Source: Streptomyces sp. NBC_00576
Lineage (GTDB): Bacteria; Actinomycetota; Actinomycetes; Streptomycetales; Streptomycetaceae
DNA: 64,000 nt
Assembly (NCBI RefSeq): GCF_036345175.1
Contig: NZ_CP107780.1
Span: forward strand, 3,348,001-3,412,000
Reading direction: 5' to 3'
The notes under the pieces are model-generated. The model was not told the origin of the DNA. It saw nothing but the letters and a program-made list of their open reading frames with translations, and ran no database searches. Positions 23,236 to 31,734 of the stretch are shown piece after piece (the first letter of the stretch is position 1; the number at the start of each line of letters is the position of its first letter). The position numbers and the translations under genes are program-made.

Positions 23236-24726
23236 AGACAACCCGAACGGGCAAGAAAACCCCGGAAGATGACCCGCTGCATCGAGCACGCCGCCCTCTT
23301 CTGCGCCCTGTTGCTCCTCGCCCTCCTCGTCAACATCACCCGCGTCCAGGTCGTCCAGGCACAGCGCTACGACGACAACCCGGCCAACCGCCGCCAGGTG
23401 ATCGCCCGTTACGGCCAGCCGCGTGGCGCCATCCTGGTCGGTGACCGGCCGGTCACCGGGTCCACGGACACCGGGGAGCAGCTCCGCTACGAACGGACGT
23501 ACAAGAACGGCCCGTTGTACGCCCCGGTCACCGGCTTCGCCTCCCAGGTGTACGGCACGACGTTCCTGGAGCACGCCGAGGACGGCATCCTGTCGGGCAC
23601 CGATCCGTTCCTCTCCCCGTTCCCCCTGTGGAACGACGTGACGCGCGCGCTGAACCCCGGTGGCAAGGTGGTGACCACCATCGACCCGGCCGCCCAGCAG
23701 GCCGCCTACGAGGGTCTCGGCGGGCGCAAGGGCGCGGTGGCGGCGGTGGAGCCGTCGACCGGGCGCATCCTGGCCCTGGTCTCCGCGCCGTCGTACGACC
23801 CGGCGGCGCTGTCCGGCAACAGGCGTTCTGTGGAACGGAGTTGGCGGCGGCTGAACGGCGATCCGGACAAGCCGATGCTCAACCGGGCGGTGCGGCAGAC
23901 CTATCCGCCGGGTTCGACGTTCAAGGTGGTCACGGCGGCGGCGGCCCTCGACGCGGGGGTGGTCACCGATCTGGACGAGACGACCCACTCCCCAGACCCG
24001 TACCGCCTCCCCGGTACGTCCACGGCCCTGACGAACGAGGGCGCCGGGTGTGCGGACGTCTCGCTGCGGGAGGCGTTCGCCTGGTCGTGCAACACGGTCT
24101 TCGCCAAGCTGGGCGTGGACGTGGGGGTCGCCGACCTGGCGGCCACGGCGGACGGCTTCGGGTTCAACGACTCGGGGCTGCGCATTCCCTTCTCGGTCGC
24201 GCGGAGCACCTTCGACCGCCATGTCGACAAGGCGCAGTTGGCGTTGTCCGCGATCGGCCAGTACAACACGCGGGCCACTCCGTTGCAGATGGCGATGGTC
24301 GCGGCGGCGGTCGCCAACGGCGGCCAGGTGCCTTCCCCTTACCTGGTGGAGCGGACAACCACCGCGAGCGGCACGACAGTTGCGACCTCGGGCGTACGGA
24401 GCCGGCTCCGGGCGATGTATCCCTCTACCGCCGCGAGGATGCGCGAGCTGATGCGGGACGTCGTGGAGCGGGGCACCGGAACGAACGCGGCGATTCCCGG
24501 CGCCACGGTCGGCGGCAAGACGGGCACGGCCCAGCACGGCATCGGCAACGCCGGTACGCCGTACGCCTGGTTCGTCTCCTGGGCGCAGGGCGAACGGGAC
24601 GTCGAGCCGACGGTGGCCGTGGCGGTGGTGGTCGAGGACGCCTCCGCCGACCGTACGGACATCAGCGGGGGCGGGACGGCGGCGCCGATCGCGCGGGCGG
24701 TGATGGAGGCGGTGCTCGGCGGGTGA
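23230..24726 (+). CDS. Class B penicillin-binding protein (PBP2/PbpA-like transpeptidase)
   Basis: A 498-residue protein whose ATG at 23230 overlaps the SEDS stop. An N-terminal basic segment and single TM (about residues 19-38) precede the dimerisation domain. The transpeptidase domain has all active-site motifs: SxxK in PPGSTFKVVT, SxN in FAWSCNTVF, and KTG in VGGKTGTAQH. It cross-links the strands made by the partner SEDS protein. The length fits the PbpA group of actinobacteria rather than high-molecular-weight FtsI. Confidence 0.93.
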   Translation: MTRQPERARKPRKMTRCIEHAALFCALLLLALLVNITRVQVVQAQRYDDNPANRRQVIARYGQPRGAILVGDRPVTGSTDTGEQLRYERTYKNGPLYAPVTGFASQVYGTTFLEHAEDGILSGTDPFLSPFPLWNDVTRALNPGGKVVTTIDPAAQQAAYEGLGGRKGAVAAVEPSTGRILALVSAPSYDPAALSGNRRSVERSWRRLNGDPDKPMLNRAVRQTYPPGSTFKVVTAAAALDAGVVTDLDETTHSPDPYRLPGTSTALTNEGAGCADVSLREAFAWSCNTVFAKLGVDVGVADLAATADGFGFNDSGLRIPFSVARSTFDRHVDKAQLALSAIGQYNTRATPLQMAMVAAAVANGGQVPSPYLVERTTTASGTTVATSGVRSRLRAMYPSTAARMRELMRDVVERGTGTNAAIPGATVGGKTGTAQHGIGNAGTPYAWFVSWAQGERDVEPTVAVAVVVEDASADRTDISGGGTAAPIARAVMEAVLGG

Positions 24727-24770
24727 GAAAAGGGGGTGCGACGGTCGGGCCCCCGACCTACCGTGCGGCC

Positions 24771-25274
24771 ATGACTCCATCATCGGACGCCGCGTACGAA
24801 CTCGCCCAGGTCAACATCGGCCGCCTCAAAGCCCCTTTGGACTCGGACCGGTTGAAGCCTTTTGCCGACGGCCTTGACCCCGTCAACGCCGTCGCCGACG
24901 CCTCCGACGGATTCGTCTGGCGGCTGCAGGGCGAGACGGGCGACGCGACCGACACGCACATGTTCGACGACGACTGGATCCTGGTGAACATGTCGGTGTG
25001 GCGGGACACGAACGCTCTCACGGCGTTCATGTACCAGGGGCAGCACCGGGAGTTGCTGGCGCGCCGCCGTGAGTTCTTCGAGCGGCTGGAAGAGGCGGTC
25101 ACAACTCTGTGGTGGGTGCCGGCAGGGCACCGCCCGACGGTGGAGGAGGCGGAGACCCGCCTCCTCCATCTGCGTGCGCACGGGCCGACGGAGTACGCGT
25201 TCACCCTGCGTACGTCGTTCCCGCCCGGCCTCGCGACTCCGGTGCCGGAGTCGCTCAGCCGATCGGCTTCCTGA
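24771..25274 (+). CDS. DUF3291-family protein
   Basis: A 167-residue protein from the ATG at 24771. The family pattern is clear: YELAQVNIGRLKAPLDSDRL, DGFVWRLQGETGDAT, ILVNMSVWRDTNALTAF, HRELLARRREFFE and TLWWVPAGHRPTVEEAE. DUF3291 proteins are related to the dimeric alpha-beta barrel (monooxygenase-like) fold. No activity is established. The 3' end overlaps the convergent gene by 20 bp. Confidence 0.88.
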   Translation: MTPSSDAAYELAQVNIGRLKAPLDSDRLKPFADGLDPVNAVADASDGFVWRLQGETGDATDTHMFDDDWILVNMSVWRDTNALTAFMYQGQHRELLARRREFFERLEEAVTTLWWVPAGHRPTVEEAETRLLHLRAHGPTEYAFTLRTSFPPGLATPVPESLSRSAS

Positions 25275-26154
25275 TCTCGCCGCGGATCTTGACGGCGGTC
25301 TCGGCGGCCGCCGCGAGGTCCACCTGGGCGGGCTTCTGCGTGACCGTGTCCGCGGTGATCTCGGCGATCGAGGCACCGGTGTTGCCGTCCACCCAGCCGC
25401 AGACGGGCATGGTGATCTCCGTACCGAGCTGGGTCTGGACGAGCACCTCGCAGGTCACGGTGACGTCGGAGCCGGCCGGCTTGAAGTCCTTGGGCTTGAC
25501 GGCGACCTTGGCACCGTCGCCGCCGGCCGCGCCCTTCATCATGTTGTTGCGGGCGAGGTCGGTGTTCTTGAACCGTCCGTACATGCCGGACACCACCAGC
25601 GTGCCCTGGGCCTGGTCGCCGCCGAGGCTGTACTGACCGACCACGGCCTTGGTGTCCCGGGCGTCCCAGGCGCCGTCGGCCTCGTCCTCGATGGCCTTGC
25701 CCTCGGCGCCGGAGAGGTCGCCGGCGAGCTCGTACTTCTCGTCGAGCACCTTCTGCGGCAGCGTCAGCTTGTACTCCGCGTCGGGAAAGCCGGCGTCAGA
25801 CTTCACGCCGATCCAGTAGAGGGCGGCCACGCCCGCCACGGCCAGCACGACGACACCGCCGACGATGCCGAGGATGAGCCCGAGCCGGCTCTTCTTGGGC
25901 GGCGGAGGCGGCGCGCCCCAGGGGGCGGGGGCCGGCGCGCCGTAGGGCTGCTGCTGCCCGTAGGCGAACGGGGGCGGCGGCTGCTGGGCGTAGGGATTCT
26001 GGCCGGTCGGGCCCGGGGTCTGGTACGGCCCCGGTGGCGGGCCCGGATACGGCTGCTGCGGCGGCGGAGGCGGCTGCTGCTGGCCGTAGGGCCCTGAAGT
26101 CGGGGGCGGGCCGTAGGGGTTGTCGGGCGGCTGGGGCGGCGGAGTCGTGGACAC
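25255..26154 (-). CDS. Membrane-anchored protein with proline-rich cytoplasmic arm
   Basis: A 299-residue protein from a GTG at 26154. Residues 1-88 are Pro/Gln/Tyr-rich (PPPPPQQPYPGPPPGPYQTP), a typical actinobacterial disordered N-tail. A basic patch (KKSRLG) and one TM (about 92-115) follow. The extracytoplasmic part of about 185 residues contains two cysteines (TCEVLVQ and VCGWVDG). This layout is common for Streptomyces membrane proteins of unknown role. The tail may recruit partners or phase-separate; that is inference. Confidence 0.72.
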   Translation of the reverse strand: MSTTPPPQPPDNPYGPPPTSGPYGQQQPPPPPQQPYPGPPPGPYQTPGPTGQNPYAQQPPPPFAYGQQQPYGAPAPAPWGAPPPPPKKSRLGLILGIVGGVVVLAVAGVAALYWIGVKSDAGFPDAEYKLTLPQKVLDEKYELAGDLSGAEGKAIEDEADGAWDARDTKAVVGQYSLGGDQAQGTLVVSGMYGRFKNTDLARNNMMKGAAGGDGAKVAVKPKDFKPAGSDVTVTCEVLVQTQLGTEITMPVCGWVDGNTGASIAEITADTVTQKPAQVDLAAAAETAVKIRGEIRKPIG

Positions 26155-26259
26155 GCCAGCACGCTACTGCACTTGGGTGACTCCATAAGCCCCGAATAAG
26201 CCCCGGACAGCCCCGGACTGGGCTGCGCGTAAAGCTACGCGTAAGTAGCGCCCAGGGGA

Positions 26260-26290
26260 TTGACCGACTTGCTGACAAGCGGTCTCATAA
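26260..26290 (+). promoter_or_regulatory. Promoter with overlapping dyad upstream of the diiron oxygenase
   Basis: TTGACC (26260-26265) and a TCATAA-like -10 (about 26285-26290) lie so near the GTG at 26295 that the mRNA may be nearly leaderless. An imperfect dyad, ACCGACTTG-CTGA-CAAGCGGT (26263-26283, one-base bulge), covers the spacer and fits a TetR-type operator. The TetR gene lies downstream. Confidence 0.5.
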
Positions 26291-26294
26291 GAAT

Positions 26295-27245
26295 GTGACG
26301 ACAGTGACGGAAGCCGAGATACTCCGCGACGCACTCGGCGTGCTCAAGGACCGGGAACAGGTGGCCGAGCGGCTGCTCGACGCGTCCGCCAAGCACTCCT
26401 TCGACCCGGACAAGGAACTCGACTGGGACGCCCCCTTCGAGGACGGCAAGTGGTTCTGGCCGCCCGAGCTGGTCTCCCTGTACGGCACTCCGATGTGGAA
26501 GCGGATGAGCGAGGAGCAGCGCATCCTGCTCTCCCAGCACGAGGCGGCCGCGCTCGCCTCGCTCGGCATCTGGTTCGAGATCATCCTGATGCAGCTCCTC
26601 GTACGGCACATCTACGACAAGGCGGCGACGAGCGCGCACGTCCGCTACGCCCTGACGGAGATCGAGGACGAGTGCCGTCACTCGAAGATGTTCGCCCGCC
26701 TGATCAGCCGCGGCGGCACCCCGTACTACCCGGTCAGCCGCATGCACCAGAACCTGGGCCGCTTCTTCAAGACGGTGTCCACCACCCCCGGTTCCTTCAC
26801 GGCGACCCTGCTCGGCGAGGAGGTCCTCGACTGGATGCAGCGCCTGACGTTCCCGGACGAGCGCGTCCAGCCGCTGATCAGGGGCGTGACGAGGATCCAC
26901 GTCGTGGAGGAGGCCCGCCACGTCCGCTACGCCCGTGAGGAACTCCGCCGCCAGATGGTGACGGCCCCCAGGTGGTCCCAGGAGTACACCCGCGTCAGCT
27001 CCGGCGAGTTCGCCCGTGTGTTCTCGGTCGCGTTCGTCAACCCGGACGTCTACGCGAACGTGGGCCTGGACAGGGCGGAGGCGGTGGCGCAGGTGCGGGC
27101 GAGCGGGCACCGGCGGGAAGTGATGCAGACGGGGGCCCGGCGGCTCACGGACTTCCTGGACGACATCGGGGTGTTGCGGGGCGTGGGGCGGAGGCTGTGG
27201 ATCTCGTCGGGGTTGCTGGGACCAACCAGCCCGTCCGGGGCTTGA
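26295..27245 (+). CDS. AurF-like diiron oxygenase
   Basis: A 316-residue protein from a GTG at 26295. The ferritin-like four-helix iron ligands are visible as LSQHEAAAL, the EIEDECRHSKMF ExxxH helix, a LLGEEVLDW helix and the VVEEARHVRYAREE ExxxH helix. AurF-type enzymes oxidise aryl amines to nitro groups or do related hydroxylations. Many Streptomyces chromosomes carry a stand-alone copy of unknown substrate such as this one. The last residues run into an intergenic repeat. A TetR gene follows 74 bp later on the same strand. Confidence 0.88.
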   Translation: MTTVTEAEILRDALGVLKDREQVAERLLDASAKHSFDPDKELDWDAPFEDGKWFWPPELVSLYGTPMWKRMSEEQRILLSQHEAAALASLGIWFEIILMQLLVRHIYDKAATSAHVRYALTEIEDECRHSKMFARLISRGGTPYYPVSRMHQNLGRFFKTVSTTPGSFTATLLGEEVLDWMQRLTFPDERVQPLIRGVTRIHVVEEARHVRYAREELRRQMVTAPRWSQEYTRVSSGEFARVFSVAFVNPDVYANVGLDRAEAVAQVRASGHRREVMQTGARRLTDFLDDIGVLRGVGRRLWISSGLLGPTSPSGA

Positions 27246-27293
27246 GGACGAGGCCGTTCAGGCCGAAGCGAGGGCTGGGGCGGCAGCCCCAAG
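27226..27293. repeat. Streptomyces intergenic repeat, copy 1
   Basis: The segment has CCCGTCCGGGG, TTGAGGACGAG, GTTCAGGCCGA and GGGGCGGCAGCCCC in order. The same landmarks occur in the same order at 54495-54593. It extends into the 3' end of the diiron oxygenase gene. Such REP-like elements are scattered widely between Streptomyces genes; their role is unknown. Confidence 0.7.
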
Positions 27294-27319
27294 TCGGTGC
27301 CGCGATTAACCTGCTCGTC

Positions 27320-27982
27320 ATGACCCCGGACGCCCCCGCTCCCGCATACCGACGACTCGGCGTCGAGGAACGCAGACACCAACTGCTCGAAGCCGCCCTC
27401 TCCCTCTTCGCGCACCGCCCCCCGGAGGACATCTCCCTCGACGACGTCGCGGAGGCGGCCGGAGTCTCCCGCCCCCTCGTCTACCGCTACTTCCCCGGCG
27501 GCAAGCAGCAGCTGTACGAGGCCGCGCTCCGCTCCGCCGCCGAGGAACTCGAACTCTGCTTCGACGAACCCCCCGAGGGCCCACTCCCCCAGCGCCTCTC
27601 CCGCGCCCTCGACCGCTACCTCGCCTTCGTCGACGAGCACGACGCCGGCTTCAGCGCCCTCCTCCAGGGCGGCAGCGTTGTCGAGACGTCACGTACGACG
27701 GCCATAGTGGACCGGGTCCGCCGTACCGCCGCCGAGCACATCCTCAGCCATCTCGGGGTCACGGAACCCGGCCCCCGGCTGCGGATGACCGTACGGATGT
27801 GGATCACCTCGGTCGAGGCGGCCTCGCTGATCTGGCTGGACGAGGACAAGGAGCCGCCGGTCGACGAGCTGCGGGACTGGCTGGTGGAACAGTTCATGGC
27901 GGCCCTCGCCGTGACGGCCGGACGCGACCCGCAGACCGCGGCGGTCGTACGCGACGCGCTGGGCGCGGATACCGGAAACTGA
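27320..27982 (+). CDS. TetR-family transcriptional regulator
   Basis: A 220-residue protein from the ATG at 27320. The N-terminal TetR HTH reads RRHQLLEAALSLFA, then ISLDDVAEAAGVSRPLVYRYFPGGKQQLY. The C-terminal ligand domain is all-helical. It lies just after the diiron oxygenase, whose promoter carries a dyad of the right size, so repression of that gene is likely but not shown. It ends only 4 bp before the next small gene. Confidence 0.9.
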   Translation: MTPDAPAPAYRRLGVEERRHQLLEAALSLFAHRPPEDISLDDVAEAAGVSRPLVYRYFPGGKQQLYEAALRSAAEELELCFDEPPEGPLPQRLSRALDRYLAFVDEHDAGFSALLQGGSVVETSRTTAIVDRVRRTAAEHILSHLGVTEPGPRLRMTVRMWITSVEAASLIWLDEDKEPPVDELRDWLVEQFMAALAVTAGRDPQTAAVVRDALGADTGN

Positions 27983-27986
27983 TCCC

Positions 27987-28313
27987 GTGAAGAGCCAAGA
28001 CACCGCCTTCGAGGGCGGCCCCCTGGACGGCCGCGTGCTGCCCATCCTGCTCGGGCCGACCGGCCACCCGCCGAAGACGTACAAGGTCCCGGTGCCGGAC
28101 GCGGCCGGCGGCCCGCCGACCGTGCTGGTCTACCGGCGCGTCCCCAGGGGCGGGCCGGGAAAGCTGGGCCTGCACCCGGGCTGGAAGTACGCGTACGACC
28201 CCGAGGGAGACAAGCCCGGCGACGGCAAACTGCGCTGGCCGTGGTCGAAACCGACCACGGGACCAGGGCCTGCCCGGCCGAGCAGGTCCGAGGATGGCCA
28301 CGGTGCCGAATAA
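27987..28313 (+). CDS. Small conserved hypothetical protein
   Basis: A 108-residue protein from a GTG at 27987, four bases after the TetR stop and probably co-transcribed. The core has FEGGPLDGRVLPILLG and KTYKVPVPDAAGG, then VLVYRRVPRG and GWKYAYDPEGD. It is glycine/proline-rich with a beta-rich look and no membrane span. The pattern of a short strand-rich N-terminus ending in a disordered tail is common in Streptomyces, but the function is unknown. Confidence 0.65.
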   Translation: MKSQDTAFEGGPLDGRVLPILLGPTGHPPKTYKVPVPDAAGGPPTVLVYRRVPRGGPGKLGLHPGWKYAYDPEGDKPGDGKLRWPWSKPTTGPGPARPSRSEDGHGAE

Positions 28314-28426
28314 GCGCAGGTGAGCGGAGTCGAGAGTGGGCGATTCGGCACCCGACGACAAGGCCACAGACGGGCACCCACCGCGGAGCGGCTGATGTCA
28401 CCGCGGCCCCGCGTCTCCGGCATGAT

Positions 28427-28588
28427 CCGCTGAGCAGGCCCTGAACGCCACGCCGCAGGGCAAGCCGGACGACACCGACGGGTGACGAGGTTGGGCCGAA
28501 CCGCGCACGCTCGCCGCGCGGACCTCGCGCCCACGTCACAAGCTCGCGGTGCGGAGCGGAAGGTCCGCCTCGCACCGGAGGTGATGAC
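28427..28588 (+). promoter_or_regulatory. Possible ydaO-type c-di-AMP riboswitch leader of the NlpC/P60 gene
   Basis: The 275-bp leader is highly structured. CCGCT (28427-28431) can pair with AGCGG (28555-28559) to close a domain with conserved-looking GGGTGA, CCGAACC and TCACAAGCTCGCGG elements, as in ydaO RNAs. CGGTGCG (28547-28553) can instead pair with CGCACCG (28570-28576) next to the GGAGG ribosome site (28577-28581), an on/off alternative. ydaO switches are known before wall-hydrolase genes in Streptomyces. The match is by eye only. Confidence 0.42.
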
Positions 28589-29815
28589 GTGTCAGGAAGG
28601 CTTCTGCGTCTGGTCTGTACGGCGGCGATGGCGGCCGGCACGTTCCTCGCACCGGTCCCAGCACTGGCCGTACCGGACCCGAGCCCCTCAGCGACCCGAT
28701 CCCCTGCCCTCGCCCCCCGTGAAGCCAACGAGCCGTCCGTCGCCGCCCTCCTGACGGACCTTCAACGGCTGTACCGCGAGGCCGAGCAGGCCACCGACAC
28801 CTACGCCGCCACCGCCGAGCGGCTGAAGCGGCAGCGCGCCGAGGTGCGGCGGCTGGACCGGCAGCTCGTGCACGCCCGGCTCTCCCTGCGCGAGCGGCGC
28901 GGCGCCCTCGGCCGGCTCGCCCGGCAGCAGTACCAGAGCAGCACCGACATCTCCCCGTACGTACGGCTGCTGCTGGCCCGCGATCCGCAGCACGCGCTCG
29001 AACAAGACCATGTGATCCGGCAGTTGGCGCTGAAGCGGGCCGAGACAGTGGGCAGGCTGGTCGGGGGTGAGCGGCGCACCGACGGTCTGGCGCGTACGGC
29101 CCGTGCCGCCCTGGACGAGCAACTCACCCTCGGCGAAAAGCAGAAGAGGGACCGGGACCTCGTACGGGAACGCCTCAGGGCGGTCGAGGAGCTGCTCGCC
29201 TCCCTGAGCACCGAACAGCTCGCCGAACTGGCCGAGTTGGAGCGCGACCAAGTAGCCGGTAAACAGCGGGAGTTCATCACCTCCGGCGCCCTCAGCGCCG
29301 ACCGGAAGCCGTCCGAGGACGGTGAGCGGGCGGTGCGTCACGCGGTGGCGCAGCTCGGGAAGCCGTACGAGTGGGGTGCGGAGGGGCCTGCGACGTTCGA
29401 CTGCTCGGGGCTGACCTCGCAGGCCTGGGAGAAGGCGGGGCGGCCCATCCCCCGGACCAGCCAGGAGCAGTGGGCGCGGCTGCCGCACATCCCGCTGGCC
29501 GAGCTGCGCCCCGGTGACCTGGTGGTCTACTTCCCCGAGGCGACGCACGTGGCCCTGTATCTCGGGGACGGGATGGTCGTACAGGCGCCGCGGCCGGGCG
29601 CGAAGGTGAAGGTGTCGCCGGTCGCGGCCAACCCGGTGCTGGGCGCCGTACGGCCGGACCCGGACGGGGAGCCCCTGGGGCGGTACACCCCGCCGAAGCT
29701 CCCCGCCGACGCCACAGCGGGCTCGGACGAGGGCTACGCCCTCCCCACGGAGCCCACAGAGCCCACAGAGCCCACGGGATCCGGTGACTACGCCCCCGCG
29801 ACCGAACCCAGGTAA
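28589..29815 (+). CDS. NlpC/P60 peptidoglycan hydrolase with coiled coil
   Basis: A 408-residue secreted protein from a GTG at 28589. The signal peptide ends PVPALA-VP near residue 30. Residues of about 45-235 form a long charged coiled coil (RLKRQRAEVRRLDRQLVHAR and onwards), as in RipA-like hydrolases. The C-terminal NlpC/P60 domain has catalytic Cys in TFDCSGLTSQAW and His in EATHVALYLGDG. The enzyme cleaves stem-peptide bonds in the wall. The tail has short EPT repeats. The 3' end overlaps the opposing gene by 28 bp. Confidence 0.92.
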   Translation: MSGRLLRLVCTAAMAAGTFLAPVPALAVPDPSPSATRSPALAPREANEPSVAALLTDLQRLYREAEQATDTYAATAERLKRQRAEVRRLDRQLVHARLSLRERRGALGRLARQQYQSSTDISPYVRLLLARDPQHALEQDHVIRQLALKRAETVGRLVGGERRTDGLARTARAALDEQLTLGEKQKRDRDLVRERLRAVEELLASLSTEQLAELAELERDQVAGKQREFITSGALSADRKPSEDGERAVRHAVAQLGKPYEWGAEGPATFDCSGLTSQAWEKAGRPIPRTSQEQWARLPHIPLAELRPGDLVVYFPEATHVALYLGDGMVVQAPRPGAKVKVSPVAANPVLGAVRPDPDGEPLGRYTPPKLPADATAGSDEGYALPTEPTEPTEPTGSGDYAPATEPR

Positions 29816-31041
29816 GCGGCCGTCTTGTCTGGCTCGTAGAAGAAGTTCTCGAAGTCCGACGGGTCGTCGAAGGCGTTGGCGAAGCGGTTGGCCACGGGGG
29901 GCAACTGGCCTGCCGCGCCGAGGAGGTTGATGATGTGCTCCGGCGGCGGGGCGAGCATCGCGTTGGTCCACTTGGTGACGTGCTGGGCGGTGTCCCAGTA
30001 GCGGTCGAAGGTGGCCCGCATCCAGGTCTCGTCGAACTCCTTCTCGCCCTGTTCGATGATCGACGCGAGATACGAAGCCGCGCATTTCGAGGCGGAGTTG
30101 GAGCCCTGGCCGGTGATGGGGTCGTTCGCCACGACCACGTCGGCGACCCCGAGGACCAGGCCGCCACCGGGCAGCCGGCCGACCGGGTTACGGACGGTGG
30201 GGGTGTAGCGGCCGGCCAACGTGCCGCCCGCGTCGGTGAGTTCGGCCTTTGTGGCCCGCGCGTACTCCCACGGCGTGAACCGCTCCATGAGTTCCAGGGT
30301 CAGGGAGAGGTGTTCGGCCGGGTCGCGGACGCCGTTGAAGACATCGAGGGGGCCGCCGGGTATGCCCTCCCAGAACAGGATGTCGGCGCGGCCCGAGGTG
30401 GTGAGCGTCGGCATGACGAACAGCTCACCGACGCCCGGGACCAGGTTGCAGCGGACCGCGTCCAGGTCCGGGTGCTCGGGGCGCGGGCCCAGGCCGTGGA
30501 CGTAGGCGACGGCCAGCGCGCGCTGCGGCTCGCGGTAGGGGGAACGGTCGGGATCGCGGGCGAACATCGACACCAGCTCACCCTTGCCCGCCGAGACGAG
30601 GACCAGGTCGTACGTACGGGAGAAGTAGTCGAGGTCGCCAACTGCCGCGCCGTGGATGACCAGTTGGCCGCCGCGCTGGGCGAACGTCTCCATCCAGCCG
30701 GCCATCTTCACCCGCTGGTCGACCGACTGGGCGTAGCCGTCGAGCGTGCCGAGCCAGTCGATCGCGCGCTGTGTCGGGCCCGGGTCGTGCGAGCCGGGGG
30801 CCGCGACCGAGACGCCGAGTCCTTCGATCTTCGGGGCCTGGGACTCCCAGAAGTTCAGCTGGAGATCGCGCTCGTGCTGGAGGGCGGTGTGGAACATGCA
30901 CTGCGTGGACATGACCCGGCCGGACCGGATCTCGTCCGAGGTCCGGTTGGACATCAGGGTGACCTCGTACCCGTGCGACTGGAGTCCGAGGGCTATCTGG
31001 AGTCCGGCCTGACCGGCTCCGACGACGAGTATCTTCCGCAT
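29788..31041 (-). CDS. Styrene/indole monooxygenase-like FAD protein at the end of a conservon
   Basis: A 417-residue protein from the ATG at 31041. The N-terminal FAD motif is KILVVGAGQAGLQIALGL, and RTSDEIRSGRVMSTQCMFHTAL is typical of StyA-like enzymes. ANDPITGQGSNSASKCAASYL is the C-terminal FAD-contact motif. StyA enzymes need a separate flavin reductase, none of which is encoded here. The gene starts 27 bp after cvnD and on the same strand, so it appears to be the fifth gene of the conservon operon. Other conservons carry a P450 in this place. The substrate is unknown. Confidence 0.85.
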   Translation of the reverse strand: MRKILVVGAGQAGLQIALGLQSHGYEVTLMSNRTSDEIRSGRVMSTQCMFHTALQHERDLQLNFWESQAPKIEGLGVSVAAPGSHDPGPTQRAIDWLGTLDGYAQSVDQRVKMAGWMETFAQRGGQLVIHGAAVGDLDYFSRTYDLVLVSAGKGELVSMFARDPDRSPYREPQRALAVAYVHGLGPRPEHPDLDAVRCNLVPGVGELFVMPTLTTSGRADILFWEGIPGGPLDVFNGVRDPAEHLSLTLELMERFTPWEYARATKAELTDAGGTLAGRYTPTVRNPVGRLPGGGLVLGVADVVVANDPITGQGSNSASKCAASYLASIIEQGEKEFDETWMRATFDRYWDTAQHVTKWTNAMLAPPPEHIINLLGAAGQLPPVANRFANAFDDPSDFENFFYEPDKTAAYLGSVAGA

Positions 31042-31068
31042 ACGGTCTGCTCTCTCCCCTTGTCGCAG

Positions 31069-31734
31069 TTACTCGGGACTGACGTCCAGCGCGTGCCCCA
31101 CGAGGGCGAGCAGGGTCTCGATCACCGGGAGGCGGCGCCGCGCATCCATGATCATGACAGGTATGTGCGCCGGCACCGTGAGCGCGTCCCGCACGTCCGC
31201 CGCGTCGAACTCGGCGCTGCCGTCGAAGTGGTTGACGGCCACGACGTACGGCAGCCCGCAGCTCTCGAAGTAGTCGAGCGCCGGGAAACACTCCTTCAGC
31301 CGCCGAGTGTCGGCCAGTACGACCGCGCCGATCGCGCCGCGTACCAGGTCGTCCCACATGAACCAGAACCGCTGCTGTCCCGGCGTACCGAAGAGGTAGA
31401 GGACCAGGTCGTCGTCGAGCGTGACGCGGCCGTAGTCCATGGCCACGGTGGTCGTCTGCTTGTCCGGGGTCGCGGTGAGGTCGTCGGTGCCCTCGCTCGC
31501 CTCGGTCATCAGCGCCTCCGTCTGGAGGGGCTCGATCTCCGAGATGGTGCCGACCATCGTGGTCTTGCCGACGCCGAAGCCGCCCGCGATCACGATCTTC
31601 GTGGCGATCGGCGCACGGGTGCGGTCCTCCTGCCACGGCCGCAACTCCTCTTTCTCCGCAGGAAGTTGACCTTCCGGCGGGAGGTGGAGAAGCGGGGAGA
31701 CGCCACGGGCGACGTCAGAGACGACGGAGTCCAC
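31069..31734 (-). CDS. cvnD: Conservon GTPase CvnD
   Basis: A 221-residue small Ras-like GTPase. P-loop: AGGFGVGKTTMV. Switch/G3: LFGTPGQQRFW. G4: VAVNHFDG in place of NKxD, as usual for CvnD. The GTG at 31734 overlaps the end of the DUF742 gene by 20 bp. CvnD works at the membrane with CvnA-C in a multi-protein switch reminiscent of eukaryotic G-protein signalling. Confidence 0.93.
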   Translation of the reverse strand: MDSVVSDVARGVSPLLHLPPEGQLPAEKEELRPWQEDRTRAPIATKIVIAGGFGVGKTTMVGTISEIEPLQTEALMTEASEGTDDLTATPDKQTTTVAMDYGRVTLDDDLVLYLFGTPGQQRFWFMWDDLVRGAIGAVVLADTRRLKECFPALDYFESCGLPYVVAVNHFDGSAEFDAADVRDALTVPAHIPVMIMDARRRLPVIETLLALVGHALDVSPE

